Origin: Azadirachta indica
Taxonomy: Eukaryota > Streptophyta > Magnoliopsida > Sapindales > Meliaceae
Direction of reading: 5' to 3'
Assembly (NCBI GenBank): GCA_022749755.1
Contig: CM040442.1
Location: forward strand, 11,010,457-11,074,456
DNA: 64,000 nucleotides
Shown: piece after piece, positions 22,877 through 35,112 of the stretch
Position numbering within the stretch: position 1 is the first letter of the stretch
How the letters are laid out: every line of letters starts with the position of its first letter
Translations under genes and position numbers: made by a program
Notes under the pieces: model-generated
The model's input: the letters and a program-made list of their open reading frames with translations, nothing else
Told to the model about the DNA's origin: nothing
The model's database searches: none

Positions 22877-23702
22877 AATATAATACAAGAGACAGTTTTT
22901 CTTTTAAACACGATAATAGATCTTGAAAATATTAATTACTTTAATAGTTAATTATAATTCTTTTCTTTTCTTTTAAACTGCAAATTTATATTGAAATGTG
23001 GTTATTTTTGTAGTAAATTGCTATTTAATTTGTAGTAAACATGTTGTCTAACTTTAAACAGAATTATTTTGGTAAAAATTCATATTTTGCAAATTAATTA
23101 AGGGGAAAAATCCCTGTAGTTAAGAATTTCTAGTCATATTAACTATTCAATACTTCTTTTAGAAGTACAGATATCACAGCTCAAGTAAGATACGCATACA
23201 ATAGATTCAAGTATCACTCGTTAGACAAGAATCTTAACCATGTACTAGTTAATAATCTGAGTTACGTTGATCGTCTCTTCTGTTTTTATGTTTTTATTGA
23301 TTTTAGTACCAATCAGAATACTAGATTTTTCTAAAGTTTAAATAAGTTAAAACAATAATAAATCGTTGAATTCTGGCCTCACTGTATATATATGACCACC
23401 ATATATTATATGGGGTTCAAAACCTTCAAAACTTAGATATATGATTCCTCCTTTTAAGGTCCAAACTAATTAATTAATAATGCTGCATTACACAGGCTAT
23501 TGTCTTACATGCAACGGGAAGGCTTTTTGATTTGGTGGATACAAATATGCCTAATATTAATCCCAATGTGAGGAAAGAAGCCATTTAAGTCTTGGAGTTG
23601 GCAATGAAATGCGTGGATCAGTCACCCACTCTCAAGCCAACAATGTCTGAAGTTGTAAGTGAGCTTGAGAAAATTTCTAACTGGGCAACTAGCTCAGGAT
23701 GA

Positions 23703-24754
23703 ATCAATTTGAAGGCTAGTAACTGTTCACTTTATGTGATCTCAGTATTAGTCCTTTCTTTTCTTTTGCAGTATTAGTCCTTGTTTCCTTCTTTCAGTTA
23801 TTAACATTTGTTGTATTAGTTGTAAATAAATAAAAATTTGTCCTTAAATTACATTAAAAGTTCTTCATTAACTACAATCTGATTACCCAACTAAAGAACT
23901 CAAATTATATATATATATCAGTAATTGTACATTTATATATATTCAAAACTAGCCTTGGTAAAAGTTTCTCAATATGAGAGATTACTGTACTACGAGGAGT
24001 AATTGGGAGGTGATGTAGCATATAACTACATAAGCAACTAGAAAGTCTAAGAGAGAAAAGAAATTATGTAAAAGTCCTTGTCAAATCTCATAATTGTATT
24101 AATATGCGAAAAAAAAGAAAAAAAAGAAAAGTAAACACTATGGCAACGTTGAATTCTCGTAGGAATTATCACATCTAACATCAAATAAACAAAATTTTGA
24201 CAGTTGTGACTAATGCCTTAAAGGGAAATTTTTTTTATTATATTACTAAACAAAGCAAGTCATTATTATATGCATCCTGTGAACATAAAGAAAAAGTAAA
24301 ACAAAAGGTTGAAAGGTTGCTACTTGCTAGTACACAATATATGGTTGGTCATGGATTAAACTGAATATCATTAAAATAAAGCAAAATCAAATTTTAATGG
24401 AGATGAAATCTAAGGATCCAATACTATTGTTTTTGAAGATAAAAAATTAAAAAAAATTAAAAAAAATATGTGTCGTCTTAAAGGAATACCTACTCATTGA
24501 TTTATCCTTATTTACCCACTAATTTTTTTTTTTTAAAAAGGTGGGTAAAGTTCAAATTATTTTTTAAATCTTCTTATCTGCCTCTAGAGGAATATTTTGA
24601 TGATTCATTCATTAATTTATTAATTTATTATGTGGTATCTCCACTTAATGATAATTTTCTTAAGTAGAGAAGTATGGCTTCCCTATTGGCTCTCTCAATG
24701 TTCTTCAACCTTCCTGAGCTATGTGTCTCACTTTAGGAGATGAGATTTATTTCA
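23703..24754. other. Intergenic DNA between receptor kinase and Mutator-like element
   Basis: Contains the diverged repeat of the receptor-kinase upstream region at about 24275-24420 (compare 17021-17170). Short (TA)n and A-rich tracts occur. No gene is seen. Confidence 0.45.
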
Positions 24755-24764
24755 ATTATTTTGA

Positions 24765-25898
24765 GAGGAATTAACACATACCTCTTCTAAGGTATTGGAT
24801 TTTAACACTTAGAGAGAAAGTATAGAGAAATACACATATACCTCCCTTACACTGTTAATTAACAAACCTTATTAATTAAAATGACTAAAATACCTATAAT
24901 ATTTTAATTATTTTGATAAAAATAAAAAATAAAATTTAATTTGAATCTATTTAACTTTTTTTTAGTTTTAAGCATATTTAACATTTAAAAAATAATTACA
25001 AATTTAGTTAATGAAAAAAATTAATTTAAATTATTTAATATTTTTTTTCCTTTTGCAGTATACACACCTAACCCTAATGTGCCTCCCCTTCCCCTTAAGT
25101 CTGCCGCCGCCTTTCTTCCTATCTCCACCTCCTGCAAAAATCCATCAACCCCTCTCCTTTTCCCTAATTTCTGCAATAATGCGTTCCCCCAAACCTACCA
25201 AAAAAATCCACTAACTCCTTTTCCTTTTATCCCTCTCTCTCCCTTCTACAAAATCCAGTCGCTCCTCTCTCACCTTTTTCTGTAAAAACTGGTGCCCCTT
25301 TCTCTCTCTCTTCTCCTTCTGCAAAAATGCACCGCCTTCGTTCTTCTCCCTCTCTTGATCTCTTTATTTATTTTATAAAACAATCTACCATACTTGTAAC
25401 TACAATTAAATTTACTAATCAAATATCACATAGACGAGATGCAATTACTCCAAAAATAAAATTTTTCTTTATAGTCAGCACCCATTATCGATGTGTTGAA
25501 CAAGAAGATGAATTTGAGCAACAACTACTTGGGAATGGAAGGAAAAGAATCTCAAGATGGTATTGATGGTGGACGTGTCTAATCTTGATCGGATTTAGGA
25601 GGTGAAGCTTTCCATTGAAGAGAAAAAATTACTAATATTTTATATAAATAGGCTTGTTAATTTATGCGTTAGATAGGTAAAAATGCTTTCAAATAATTTT
25701 TCTCAACAAAGGTTTATGTGTAGGTATAAATAATATACAAAAGTGAAAAGTTATATGTATTGTTACTATAATAACCTTAAAATAAACAGAAGACTAATGA
25801 TGATGGATGACTCTAAGAGAGATAAGTGTTTCTTTCCTCGTAATTTCTCTCTAAGTGTTATAATACCAAACCTCAGGGAAGGTATGTGTTAATTTCCC
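24765..25898. mobile_element. Mutator-like non-autonomous element (1134 bp), possible Pack-MULE
   Basis: Terminal inverted repeats extend about 80 bases; the outermost bases are GAGGAATTAACACATACCT on the left and GGGAAATTAACACATACCT on the complemented right end. The element is flanked by a perfect 10-bp duplication, attattttga (24755-24764 and 25899-25908), in the range expected for Mutator-like transposition. The interior lacks transposase. It holds a C/T-rich stretch (25080-25330) and a coding-like piece (about 25440-25565, 'EQEDEFEQQLLGNGRKR'), whose composition differs from the inverted repeats and suggests captured host gene sequence. The donor gene is unknown. Confidence 0.82.
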
Positions 25899-25908
25899 AT
25901 TATTTTGA

Positions 25909-27300
25909 CTTTTTCTATAACAAGAATACTCTTGATTATCCCTTTAGGGTGTGTTTTGCTAGCAGATCTAGCCTATATTAATTTCTAATTTTGTACAAAA
26001 AAATTTTAAGCAATTTTGAAGGTCAAGTCTATTATATACTTTTTTTTTTTAAAGTTTTATAGTATTAATAATTTTTAAAATTTCTTACACATAATTATTG
26101 TTTATTGACCATCACTATCAACCATGTACCCTAATTCAGTAATGCCAACCAATCATCATTCAAGTCATCATGAATATCCTTAGAATCTTTATTTAATACT
26201 TTATAAAATACTATGATCTCTGTTGGAGAAGTCATTTGCTATAATTCTGAAATTAAATTTTTGAATGTCAAAAGTTCAACTTAAGTTGTATAGTAAACGG
26301 TTTCTCAAATAATAGTGATAATAGTATAATTGGATAGAGCATTTAATAACGATTTCAGTGATACAGATGGTGACCTAAATAGATGACAATTGACAGCAAT
26401 CCACGACGACAAATGACAAAAGGTGGTATTTTTGGTAATGAACATTTAATCATATAAGTATTAATAATAAATAATAAGATATAATCAAATAATAAAATAA
26501 ATAAATTTTTTATATAATTAATATTTATAGTACAATGACATATTAAACATAGTATTATATTAAATTTTTTCAATACGATATAACTCAATTCATTATAATT
26601 TAATATGGTTCAGTACATGCCACCAAGTGTACACTTAATTCACTATTATATCCTATTGGACCAATTTAAGCTTAATACTTTTGGGCTTGTGGAATTTTCT
26701 TCAAACACAAATCAATCAAATATTGCAAAATTCATATTTTTCCAATTATATTTTTAAAATGTTACATTTTACACCATAAATTAGTTATGAATTTACATAA
26801 TTATTGTTATGATCACTTATTAATTCTAATCAAAATTTGTGAAATTTTTATGCTCATGTATACCATAGTCCCATCATGTTGTAGGATTTGAACTCAAGCC
26901 TTTAAAAATGAGGTCCCCAATTTCATCACCCAAAACAGCAGTAGCAATTTAGGTATTCGTGTCATTTCAAATAAGAACATAATACCTTTTAAGCTAATGT
27001 AAACTCGACTTATTTAATAATCATATCAAAAATTGAAATTCTAATCCGACCAATTTAATATTCAAGCCATCTATTTAATATATTTTTTGTGTAATATATT
27101 TTATTATATATTCTAAAATGCTTATAATATTATTTACCTAAATATCAATAAATTTTATTCTAAATAATATACATGTTCCAATCCATTTCATTTTATTTGT
27201 TAATTATAGTTAAACTAAATAAACATTTTTTTCCGCGGAAATTAATAAATAAGCAAACTTAACAAATTGCGAAACATTGTCCTTCTTGTACATTATATTA
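25909..27300. other. Intergenic DNA without recognised features
   Basis: A/T-rich, with no gene and no legible element ends. The minus-strand frame of 77 codons at 26355-26588 is low-complexity and not credible. Confidence 0.45.
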
Positions 27301-27315
27301 TTTATTTTGCACGCA

Positions 27316-29480
27316 GCTGCTACTGTTTATCAGATTGTCTCCCATTTGGAGATAGTTCCAGAACCGAATATAAACAAATCGGCTTGCGATTAAGAATTTG
27401 GTAGTTCTATTACCATTAGATGCACTAAAGATGATAACATTGGAAAACCTCACATCACTTAATGTAAGTTCCAACTCCCATATAATAATATGAATCTAAC
27501 TAATTAATTATATATTGAATTTGAATTGAATTGAATTGAATTGCTACATGTCAAAGGCCATATTAAAAGCAAGTTTTTCGGTGTTCATTAATTAATCCAT
27601 CAATTTTGGTTACACGGCTGCCCGTTTAACTGGAGAAATCTCAAAAGATGTGGCGGGTATTACATAGTTGAAGACATTGTAAGTACACAAACACATATAT
27701 ATTATATATAGGTTAAAAAATTAATATCATAGAAAACATATCCAAATCTCCAAGTCACATTTTTATTTATAATAAGTCATTTGATTTTTCTATATCCATA
27801 ATTAATTAGTGGTTTTCTATATATATGTTGAAACACTCAACAGTGATTTATCAAACAGCAAACTTTGTGGTTCAATTTCTGACAAACTGGAAAATTTTTC
27901 TAATCTAATCAGACTGTAAGTCTTTATATATTACAATATATACAAGAAGTTCAATAATTCTGACACATTTTTCTTTTTCCTGGATATATGGAATTGAATT
28001 AGTATATACATTGGATATTTATGTAATGATCAGGGTCTTATCCCAAAATCAATTAATTGGGAATATACCCAAAGCTTTGGAAATTTCAAGAACCTACAGA
28101 TATTATAAGTCTTGTTGATATATTGTATATTAACTATTGTCTTTGAGTGTAATCTAATTCTATATAGAGTATATTTGTGATATATAAAATAAGTTCAGTT
28201 ATTATTGTATATATATTTTCCTTTTTCTTGAATGGAATTGATATACTGTATATATCTCAATTTGTGTAATGATCAGGGACATATCACAAAATCAATTAAC
28301 TGAGGAAATACCATAAAGGTTGGGGAGTTTGAAGGATCTACAAAGGTTGTAAGTCTTGTTGGTATCACGATCACGTAGTATATTTAATTATGGTCTCTGA
28401 GTGAAATTAATGGGATCCCATTCCATGTATACATAGTTGATGAACTTACAATGATGGTAATTCTAATTTCCTTTTACTCTATTTATTTAATTAATTACTC
28501 TCAATCATCAGCTTTTGTACCAGAACTTACTCACCAGAAATGTACTAACAACTTTAGGTAGCTTATCATCTCTTATGGTACTATAAGAGTCTGTGTAACC
28601 TAATTAGTTAACTATATAGATTATTAATTTGATAAGTTTATGATTTAATCATTTTTATACATATATGATAATATATGATCTAAAAGTGATTGCCTTTATA
28701 CCTTAATTTATCAACAGGAGAAAAAACACTTAGAAAAATATTATTGTCCCTGGAGTTCTTGTTTTTATATTTTTATCAAATGTATATGTCGTATTATATG
28801 ACTCTAAAACACCCATAAGATCCTAAGAAATCTTTTGTGCAATCAATCAAACACGTGGAGGATTAGAAGTGTTGAAAAAATAACAAGAAGAAAATATAAA
28901 TCTTCGAAATGAACAATGAAGATGATGATTTACATGGTTTAGCCTTTGAGGCTTACCTCCACGGGAAATAACATCAGCAAAGCTTAGTCTTATTAACGGT
29001 GATCAAGAATGGTTTTACAAGCTTCAAAATGAGCTATTGCACAACTTTAACTCTCTCTACAAGTCAAGATTCATCATCTCTACGAGCTTTTACACCCTGT
29101 ACTCCAGGTTATCAAATATTGTTATTAAGCATAACCAACTGAACAACTCATACACTGAGATACCGACTTAACTACTATTTAACAAACTTTTGCAACTTTT
29201 AATCTTGCATTTTTTAAACCACAAAGCTACAATACATTTTCACAGAAAAAAAAGCCATGGATCACGCATAAAATTTTAAAAAATAAACTAATTTTTGTCA
29301 TATGTAACAAAATGTAGAAAAAGAATCATGTAAATTTTTCTTAATTCAATCATTATATATAAAATGCAAATTCAATAATAAGATTACGTTTCTGAGTTTA
29401 ACTTTTAGGAGTTTAGGTTATAATCGGTTGGTATCGGGCGACATTTGTTTCGAACTAGGAAACCTCTTTGGGCCTTAGTG
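27316..29480 (+). pseudogene. Second LRR receptor-kinase relic (ectodomain part only)
   Basis: A diverged copy of the receptor-kinase gene that starts at 17574. LRR exons lie at about 27605-27679, 27844-27915, 28034-28104, 28277-28348, 28524-28582 and 29409-29480, each aligned with a partner upstream (for example 27844 with 17893, and 29409 with 18708). It keeps N-terminal exons (27316-27470) whose partners I could not place in the first copy. Lesions are a one-base deletion and GT-to-AT donor change at 28105, TAA at 28314-28316, a lost donor near 28583, and an insertion of about 750 bases before the 29409 exon. No later LRR, transmembrane or kinase exons remain. Confidence 0.75.
28650..29400 (-). 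mobile_element. Inserted LTR-like sequence splitting the LRR relic
   Basis: This sequence is absent from the corresponding intron of the first LRR copy (18622-18707). On the minus strand it contains 'atatttgataacc', 'cccgtggaggtaagcct' and a T-rich end, an arrangement that recalls a plant Ty1/copia solo LTR. The same 'atatttgataacc' and 'cccgtggg' words occur in the insertion at about 57025-57351. Exact ends and target duplication were not resolved. Confidence 0.35.
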
Positions 29481-29729
29481 GTTGTATGAAATGGGAAAGA
29501 TCTTTGTTGAGGTGGGATCGCACCTATCATTGCAGGCTACATTAATAGGGAGTATCTCGGATCACCTTAGATAGACCCATTAAACTGACTCTTACGGTCT
29601 TCAAGCCTATTGCTAGTGATTAATCTTCAGTCATTATGGTGACTTTTGGGCAGTTCAGGAAGTGCGTTTTGAGTGGGGATAGTGCTGGATGCTCACCTTG
29701 CTGACTGGGTATGGTCGATCCCACTTGAG

Positions 29730-30361
29730 CAGGATCCCCTGAGGTGGCTCTCTATTTGGTCCTCTAGTTCTTGTGGTAGAAGTGATGGTACACCCAAGTT
29801 GTCACATAGATACTTCATTATATGCTAGAAATGTGATCGAGTTTCAGCTAACTCTCTTACTTTCTAAGCTTTTTCATCTTGTATTTTGGCTCTTTGCACA
29901 TTTTGTCTAAGCTAGGTTTCGAGGTGGGTGACTATCTTAGCTGGGCTCTCACATAAGCTCTCTATCGACTCTTTTTAGACTCTCGAAAAGGGAATTTGGC
30001 TTCTTTGACGAGTACATAGGTTGAAAAAGGGGCATTTTGTATACGTCCCCACAAACGTACGGCATCAATGTTGATGTGAGAAAATTGCATCAGCTCGGTG
30101 AGGTGGAGTACTAGGCAATTTGGTGTCCGAGCTGGAAGTCAATGCTCAGTCAATAGTCTGAGCTCAACGGTTTTGTAGCCGATCTAACCCGAATTCGGCC
30201 TTGAGGAGGTTCCAAAATGCTGCCATGTATTTCTCCATGCCTTTAACCAATCCAAAATGCAATTTTTTTTTTTCTTTACTTTGAATCCCAGTTGACCTCA
30301 AATACTTACTAAGAAGGTACACTTGACTCCAGAAAGTCATTCCACCTAAAAGAGAATACAC
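29730..30361 (-). pseudogene. Degenerate coding sequence of unknown family, probably transposon-derived
   Basis: The minus strand reads as protein in pieces: an N-terminal part from ATG 30359-30361 ('LHFGLVKGMEKYMAAFWN'), then from about 29975 a helical charged part ('LRQNVQRAKIQDEKA', 'KVRELAETRSHF', 'HIMKYLCDNLGVPSLLP'). In the second part three in-frame TAG codons sit where CAG (Gln) would fit, the trace expected from cytosine deamination in silenced repeats. The region is more G/C-rich than its surroundings. The family is not recognised; a retrotransposon or DNA-transposon accessory protein is likely. Confidence 0.4.
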
Positions 30362-30399
30362 GGTCAGAAAAGGGATGCCAAAGTAAGTCTAGCAAGCCC

Positions 30400-31254
30400 A
30401 CTTCGACACTAAAATTAGTACCTTAAAGTATTGTTTTGGATTCCAATGTCATTCTCTCTTGTATCATGAGAGAAAGTACATGAAAAAGACAAGTAGATAA
30501 GTAAATAAACATGAGAATCACTCAAATAATACAAACATAGAGTTAATGTAGTGAGGAGAGCATCAATAATGTAGAAAATAGTAGAACAAAATAATAAACC
30601 CTTCTTCAACACGTGGAAAATAATGAATTTATATGGGGCATTCCTTAATTATGATTGGCCAAGGAAAGTTGCCCTAATTCCCATTTCCCTTTTCTTACCT
30701 TTAAATAAATTTAAATATTTTACCTTTATCTTAAAGAAGATAAAACTATTAGGAGTTGAAATTACCCTATCCTTTATCCTTTATTTTATCCTTTACTCGA
30801 CATATGTCACAAATTGATTCGCATATTTTTTTCTAGTCTAAAAAGCACTAGATATGTCAAGTAGGACTCGTCCTCAGTCATCTAGGACCTCAGCTATCCC
30901 CCCTGCTCAGCTTGACAATAGCAAGTGGTCATCCATTTAGATTGCTGACCTTTGACGAGTTAATATTGGAGAAATAGGAAACCAAATTCCTTGATATATC
31001 CAGGTTTATATTATAATAGTGTCCACTCATTTTATCTTTTTCATTATGGATTATTGGTTATGGCCATGGGGCACCTTGCAAATGAATACCCTTTAATTTT
31101 ATAAGGTAAAATCCTGCTTCAACAGGCATACTTCGTTAGATAGGTTTCTACATAAATGGATCATCCTATAAATATCAACTAGAGTTTCGTGGGTTTATGT
31201 ACCGTTACGTGTCCAGTTCCTTTTTACCCTATATTAATAATAAAATTTATTAAA
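30400..31254. other. Non-coding stretch, possibly the rest of the repeat at 29.5-31 kb
   Basis: Composition remains mixed until about 31000 and then returns to A/T-rich. Open frames at 30415-30612 (-) and 30623-30817 (+) are low-complexity. No ends of a mobile element were recognised. Confidence 0.35.
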
Positions 31255-31462
31255 CTTAAAACTGGAAAATTTTAATAAAATTATTAAATATTAAACATAG
31301 ATAAAATAAATAATAAAGATTAGCAATCAAAATTTACTATCAATCATTCTTAAAAATTAAGAAATAACATAAAATTGAAATATTAACATAAATTTAGAAT
31401 GAATTTCACCCTTTTTGGAGTTGAATATTTTAAGAATCTCGTGTTAACAAAATACTTCCAAA

Positions 31463-32449
31463 TTGGGGCGGAGCTACAATTTAAATTTTGGTTGGGGGTA
31501 GGGAGAGGATAATAATTTAATTTTTTTAAAATCAAAAAACGAATAAATAAATATTAAAATTAAAATATTAAAAAATAAGATTATCATTTAACATCAATAA
31601 TATATATAAATAAAAAAATTATTAGGACATTCTTATTCAAAATTAATAAGATTTTTACATTCCTTAAAAAATTAGATAAATATATCATATTATTTTATTA
31701 TAAGTAAAATAACATAAGATACATAATAAATTAATAATTATAATTTATAATTATATTTATACAAACCTATATACAATAAATTTAAATAATGCATAAATTT
31801 AAAAGACTCATAAAAATACTTTAAAAATATTAACCTTTTCTTTTGAGATTTTCTTCTCCTTGCCTTGAGTTGAAGAAGAGAGAAAACTAAGAAAATTAAA
31901 AAAATTAACAAATTAAAGCTTTTTTGATTATTTTGCGCCAAAGGTCTATGATAAATATATATATATGTGCGCGCACGCAAATGAGTCATAAAAATTCTAT
32001 TCTTACGAAGAAAGGGTTTTTAAATTTATAATTTTTGTATAAGGAAAAGATCTTCATAAATTATATAGGTTTCCCATAAGGAAAAAATTTCTTATTACAT
32101 AAAGGACAAAATAAAATAAATAATTCTTTAAAAGAAATCACTTTATAAGTAAAGTATTAACAAATAGGTAGGATCATTATTGTAAAACTTAAAAAAATAT
32201 ATATTTAACTAATTTATCATTATATAATTTAAAAATAAATAACTAAAAATATAAAAAGTAAGAACAAATCTTAACACATTAACTTTAATCTAAAGTATCC
32301 AATCTTAAAAAATAAATTTAAGGAGAACAAACAAATATTTCACACCTCCAATTAATAAGATTTGAAAAATTAATATTTTGTTAAAATTTTTTGATGGGGT
32401 CAGGGGGCTATGGCCCCCCAGACCGGGGCCCCTCAAGAGCTCCGCCACT
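31463..32449. mobile_element. Inverted-repeat DNA element (about 990 bp) upstream of the GDSL pseudogene
   Basis: The left end is TTGGGGCGGAGCTAC and the complemented right end is AGTGGCGGAGCTC. The flanks are a 9-10 bp duplication (tacttccaaa at 31453-31462 and 32449-32458). The right GDSL copy has the empty site, with 'atacttccaactcaggggc' near 43387, which proves the insertion. The interior is A/T-rich and non-coding except for G/C-rich ends ('ggccccccagaccgggg'). The end sequence resembles the small element at 20101-20277. Confidence 0.75.
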
Positions 32450-33575
32450 ACTTCCAAACAAGGGCTAAATTCATTCAGCTGTGAAAAGTCTTTGTTAATT
32501 ACAATATAATTACAATAAAATTAACTGAGATTTCTTTCAATATCATTGATGATTTATTAAACTAATTATAAATTTAAATATATATCTAAATAATGTCAAA
32601 TTAATCACACTTAAAATTCCCATTTCATTTTCTCCTGAATTTTTCACAGGTCTCATCAATTAAAAAGATAAAAGAAGTAAATAAAAAAAAGAAGAAAATA
32701 AATAACGCTGACATGAATTCAATTAATTTTCTTCTTTAAAGTTGGCTGCATCCATGAAACACAGCTGCCCATTAATTAGCTGGAATTTCTGTTACAATAT
32801 CTCATATTTTCAATATTCAATCAACTTTTTAAATCATTTCTCTAACTCCAATTTTTAGATTTTTCCTTTCTTTCAGTCAAATATTGGAAACAACAAGTCA
32901 ACGCTCATTGTGTGTTTGTTTGATTTGTCTTTTTTTATTAGTTCAAGTATTTTTTAACGTTAAAAATTTTATTTAATTTTTCGATGTTCTTTCTTAATAT
33001 CAAGAAAACTTTTTAGAAATTGAAAAAATTATTTTTATTGAAAAATTAATTTTAAATTTTTGACAACAATTATTTTGTTTTTAAAATATTAATTGTCTAA
33101 AATATTATTATTTTATTTTAAATATTTTATATTATTTTAATATAAATTAAAAATTATTTATTAATTTTTTTCTCTCAAAAAAATTTTAAATGAGAATTAA
33201 AAATTTTATTTACAAAATACTAAACTCTTACCCTTTATCATTACTCAAACTCACAATAATCTCAGAGTATCAAGTGTGCCCCAAACAATTTGAACTACTT
33301 TTAAAAGTTTTATACTAAAAAATTTATTCAAAAAACAATAGTAAATGGATCTTCAATTTTTTATTGAAATTTTAATTTTAAAATAAATAAATAAATTCAA
33401 CCCGCAACAAAATATCCTCTACGCAATTCTTCAAGAATAATAATTCAGTTTTCTAAGCCATAAATGCTGTGTGTAGAATAAAAAATTTTATTTTATTTTT
33501 ATTATTTTTTGAGTTATGGATGTGAATATAATTAATTAAAATCATCTTCCATCAAGCTCCATACTTCTTTTCATA

Positions 33576-33582
33576 TATAAAA
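33576..33582 (+). promoter_or_regulatory. TATA box of the left GDSL copy
   Basis: TATAAAA lies about 150 bases before the ATG at 33726, and context and spacing are conserved in the right copy (44019-44025). Confidence 0.5.
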
Positions 33583-33725
33583 CAATTTCATTATCATTTC
33601 ATATTGTTATCAAACCAATTGCAATCTTTTTCTCTTCGAGAAAATTCAGTAGATCAGAGGAATTCAAATTTGATATATCTTCTTACTTTATATAGTATTT
33701 TTACTCTTTTATTTTCGTTCTGCAA

Positions 33726-35078
33726 ATGGCAAAGAAGCCTAAATTACAAGATATATTAGTATTATTATTCATATTGAATTTGTCACCTTTGATAATTGGA
33801 GCAGAACAAGTTACATGTTACTTTATTTTTAGAGCTTCATTATATGATAATGGAAACAATAGTTTCCTTCCTACTCTTTCCAGAGAAAATTTTCCTCCCT
33901 ATGGGATCGAGTTTCCCGCTGGCCAAACAGGAAGGTTTTCCAATGGTCGAAATATGGCTGATATTATGGGCACATATTCTTCTTTTTCTTCTTCTTCATT
34001 TCTATACACATGTTATAGTTCATGAATATATTGAGAGCAGTTTCTTTTCTGTTCTTTTCTCTTTTCTCTTGAAGTGAGAATCAAAATTACGATCTTGTAT
34101 TATATAAACTTACCGAACTTCTTGAATGTCTCCGTTAATGTAGATTTAAGATTTATTTCTTATTATATTACTATTTATTGATTGTCAATCACTCTCGTGT
34201 ACTTATCCTAATAAAAGTTTAAATTAGTACCGAATTATGAATAAAACAATTGTCAAAAAATTGGGATGAATTAACTTTCACACCAGGACTTATTAGTTTG
34301 TAAACTTTTCAATCCAACTTTAAAATAAATCCAGATTCAATTCAATGCAATTCGGTGCAACTCATAATTTACGTATAAATCTTCTACACAGCATTCTTTG
34401 CTTAATTACTTCCCTATTAATTTTTTTATAAATTAAAATTTTGAAACTATTAAAATTAATAAGTTCAATATATAAATTAAATTTTAAGAGCCTGTGAATC
34501 CTATTATTTCTATCTCAATATATATATATATAGCTAAAATGATTACTGGTCGATTTTATTGATGAGGAGGAATTTGATTTAATAATACTTTTTTCTTTCA
34601 TATAGCAAATTTTACACCTGATTGAACAAGTAAAAGTTGAAATAAAGATTACAACAATTTCACAAATTTCAAAAGTTGTTGAGAAGGAGTAAAATTTGAC
34701 ATGAGATAGAATTTATCTGCGAATTTATTTATGAAATTAATGATTTCTTTGTTAGAATTCACATGTTATTAGCTATTAGATATATCCAAAAGTTTAAAAA
34801 CAATGTTTAATAAGAATTTAACTAAAATCTGGACGTCTAAACTAGATAATTAATGTATGCACATATATAATATTTTGTTACATTCTAAAAGCATTATTGA
34901 AATCTTTTTATTGCAGCTGAACGCTTAGGGTTTGACAAATCAATACCATCTTTTGCAACGGCAATTGGTCAGGACATTCTCAAAGGTGTAAATTATGCAT
35001 CTGGAAGTGCTGGAATTCGTGATGAAACTGGACAACATCTAGTAAGTAAAAATAAAAATATGTTTCATACCCTTTTTG

Positions 35079-35112
<34 letters not shown>

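Larger units (their letters stand above)
17574..23702 (+). pseudogene. LRR receptor-like kinase (LRR-VIII / At1g53430-like), inactivated
   Basis: The gene order is leader and signal peptide, LRR exons, transmembrane segment, kinase. Exon 1 (to 17808) holds a hydrophobic leader, best started at 17631. LRR exons of mostly 72 nt follow at 17893, 18089, 18312, 18562, 18708, 18880, 19090, 19246, 19440, 19602, 19794, 19966, 20331 and 20534. The transmembrane exon is 21146-21271. Kinase exons are at 21381-21496 (GKGRFGTVYK loop), 21638-21859 (VAVKKL lysine), 21991-22185 (DFGLAK), 22296-22413 (APEYGM) and 23496-23702. Lesions are: the first LRR exon is one base short; TGA 19477-19479; a stop after 'FPDEP' near 20573; a frameshift before 'LDCHSKKDL'; a frameshift plus deletion removing the HRD catalytic loop; an hAT-like insertion at 22414; and TAA 23586-23588. 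The malectin domain usual in this family is not visible. The product would have sensed an extracellular ligand; this copy cannot encode a working kinase. Confidence 0.88.

Noticed and set aside
25011..25285. Pro/Leu/Ser-rich open frames
   Set aside because: A by-product of the C/T-rich interior of the Mutator-like element; two overlapping frames of the same kind indicate composition, not coding.
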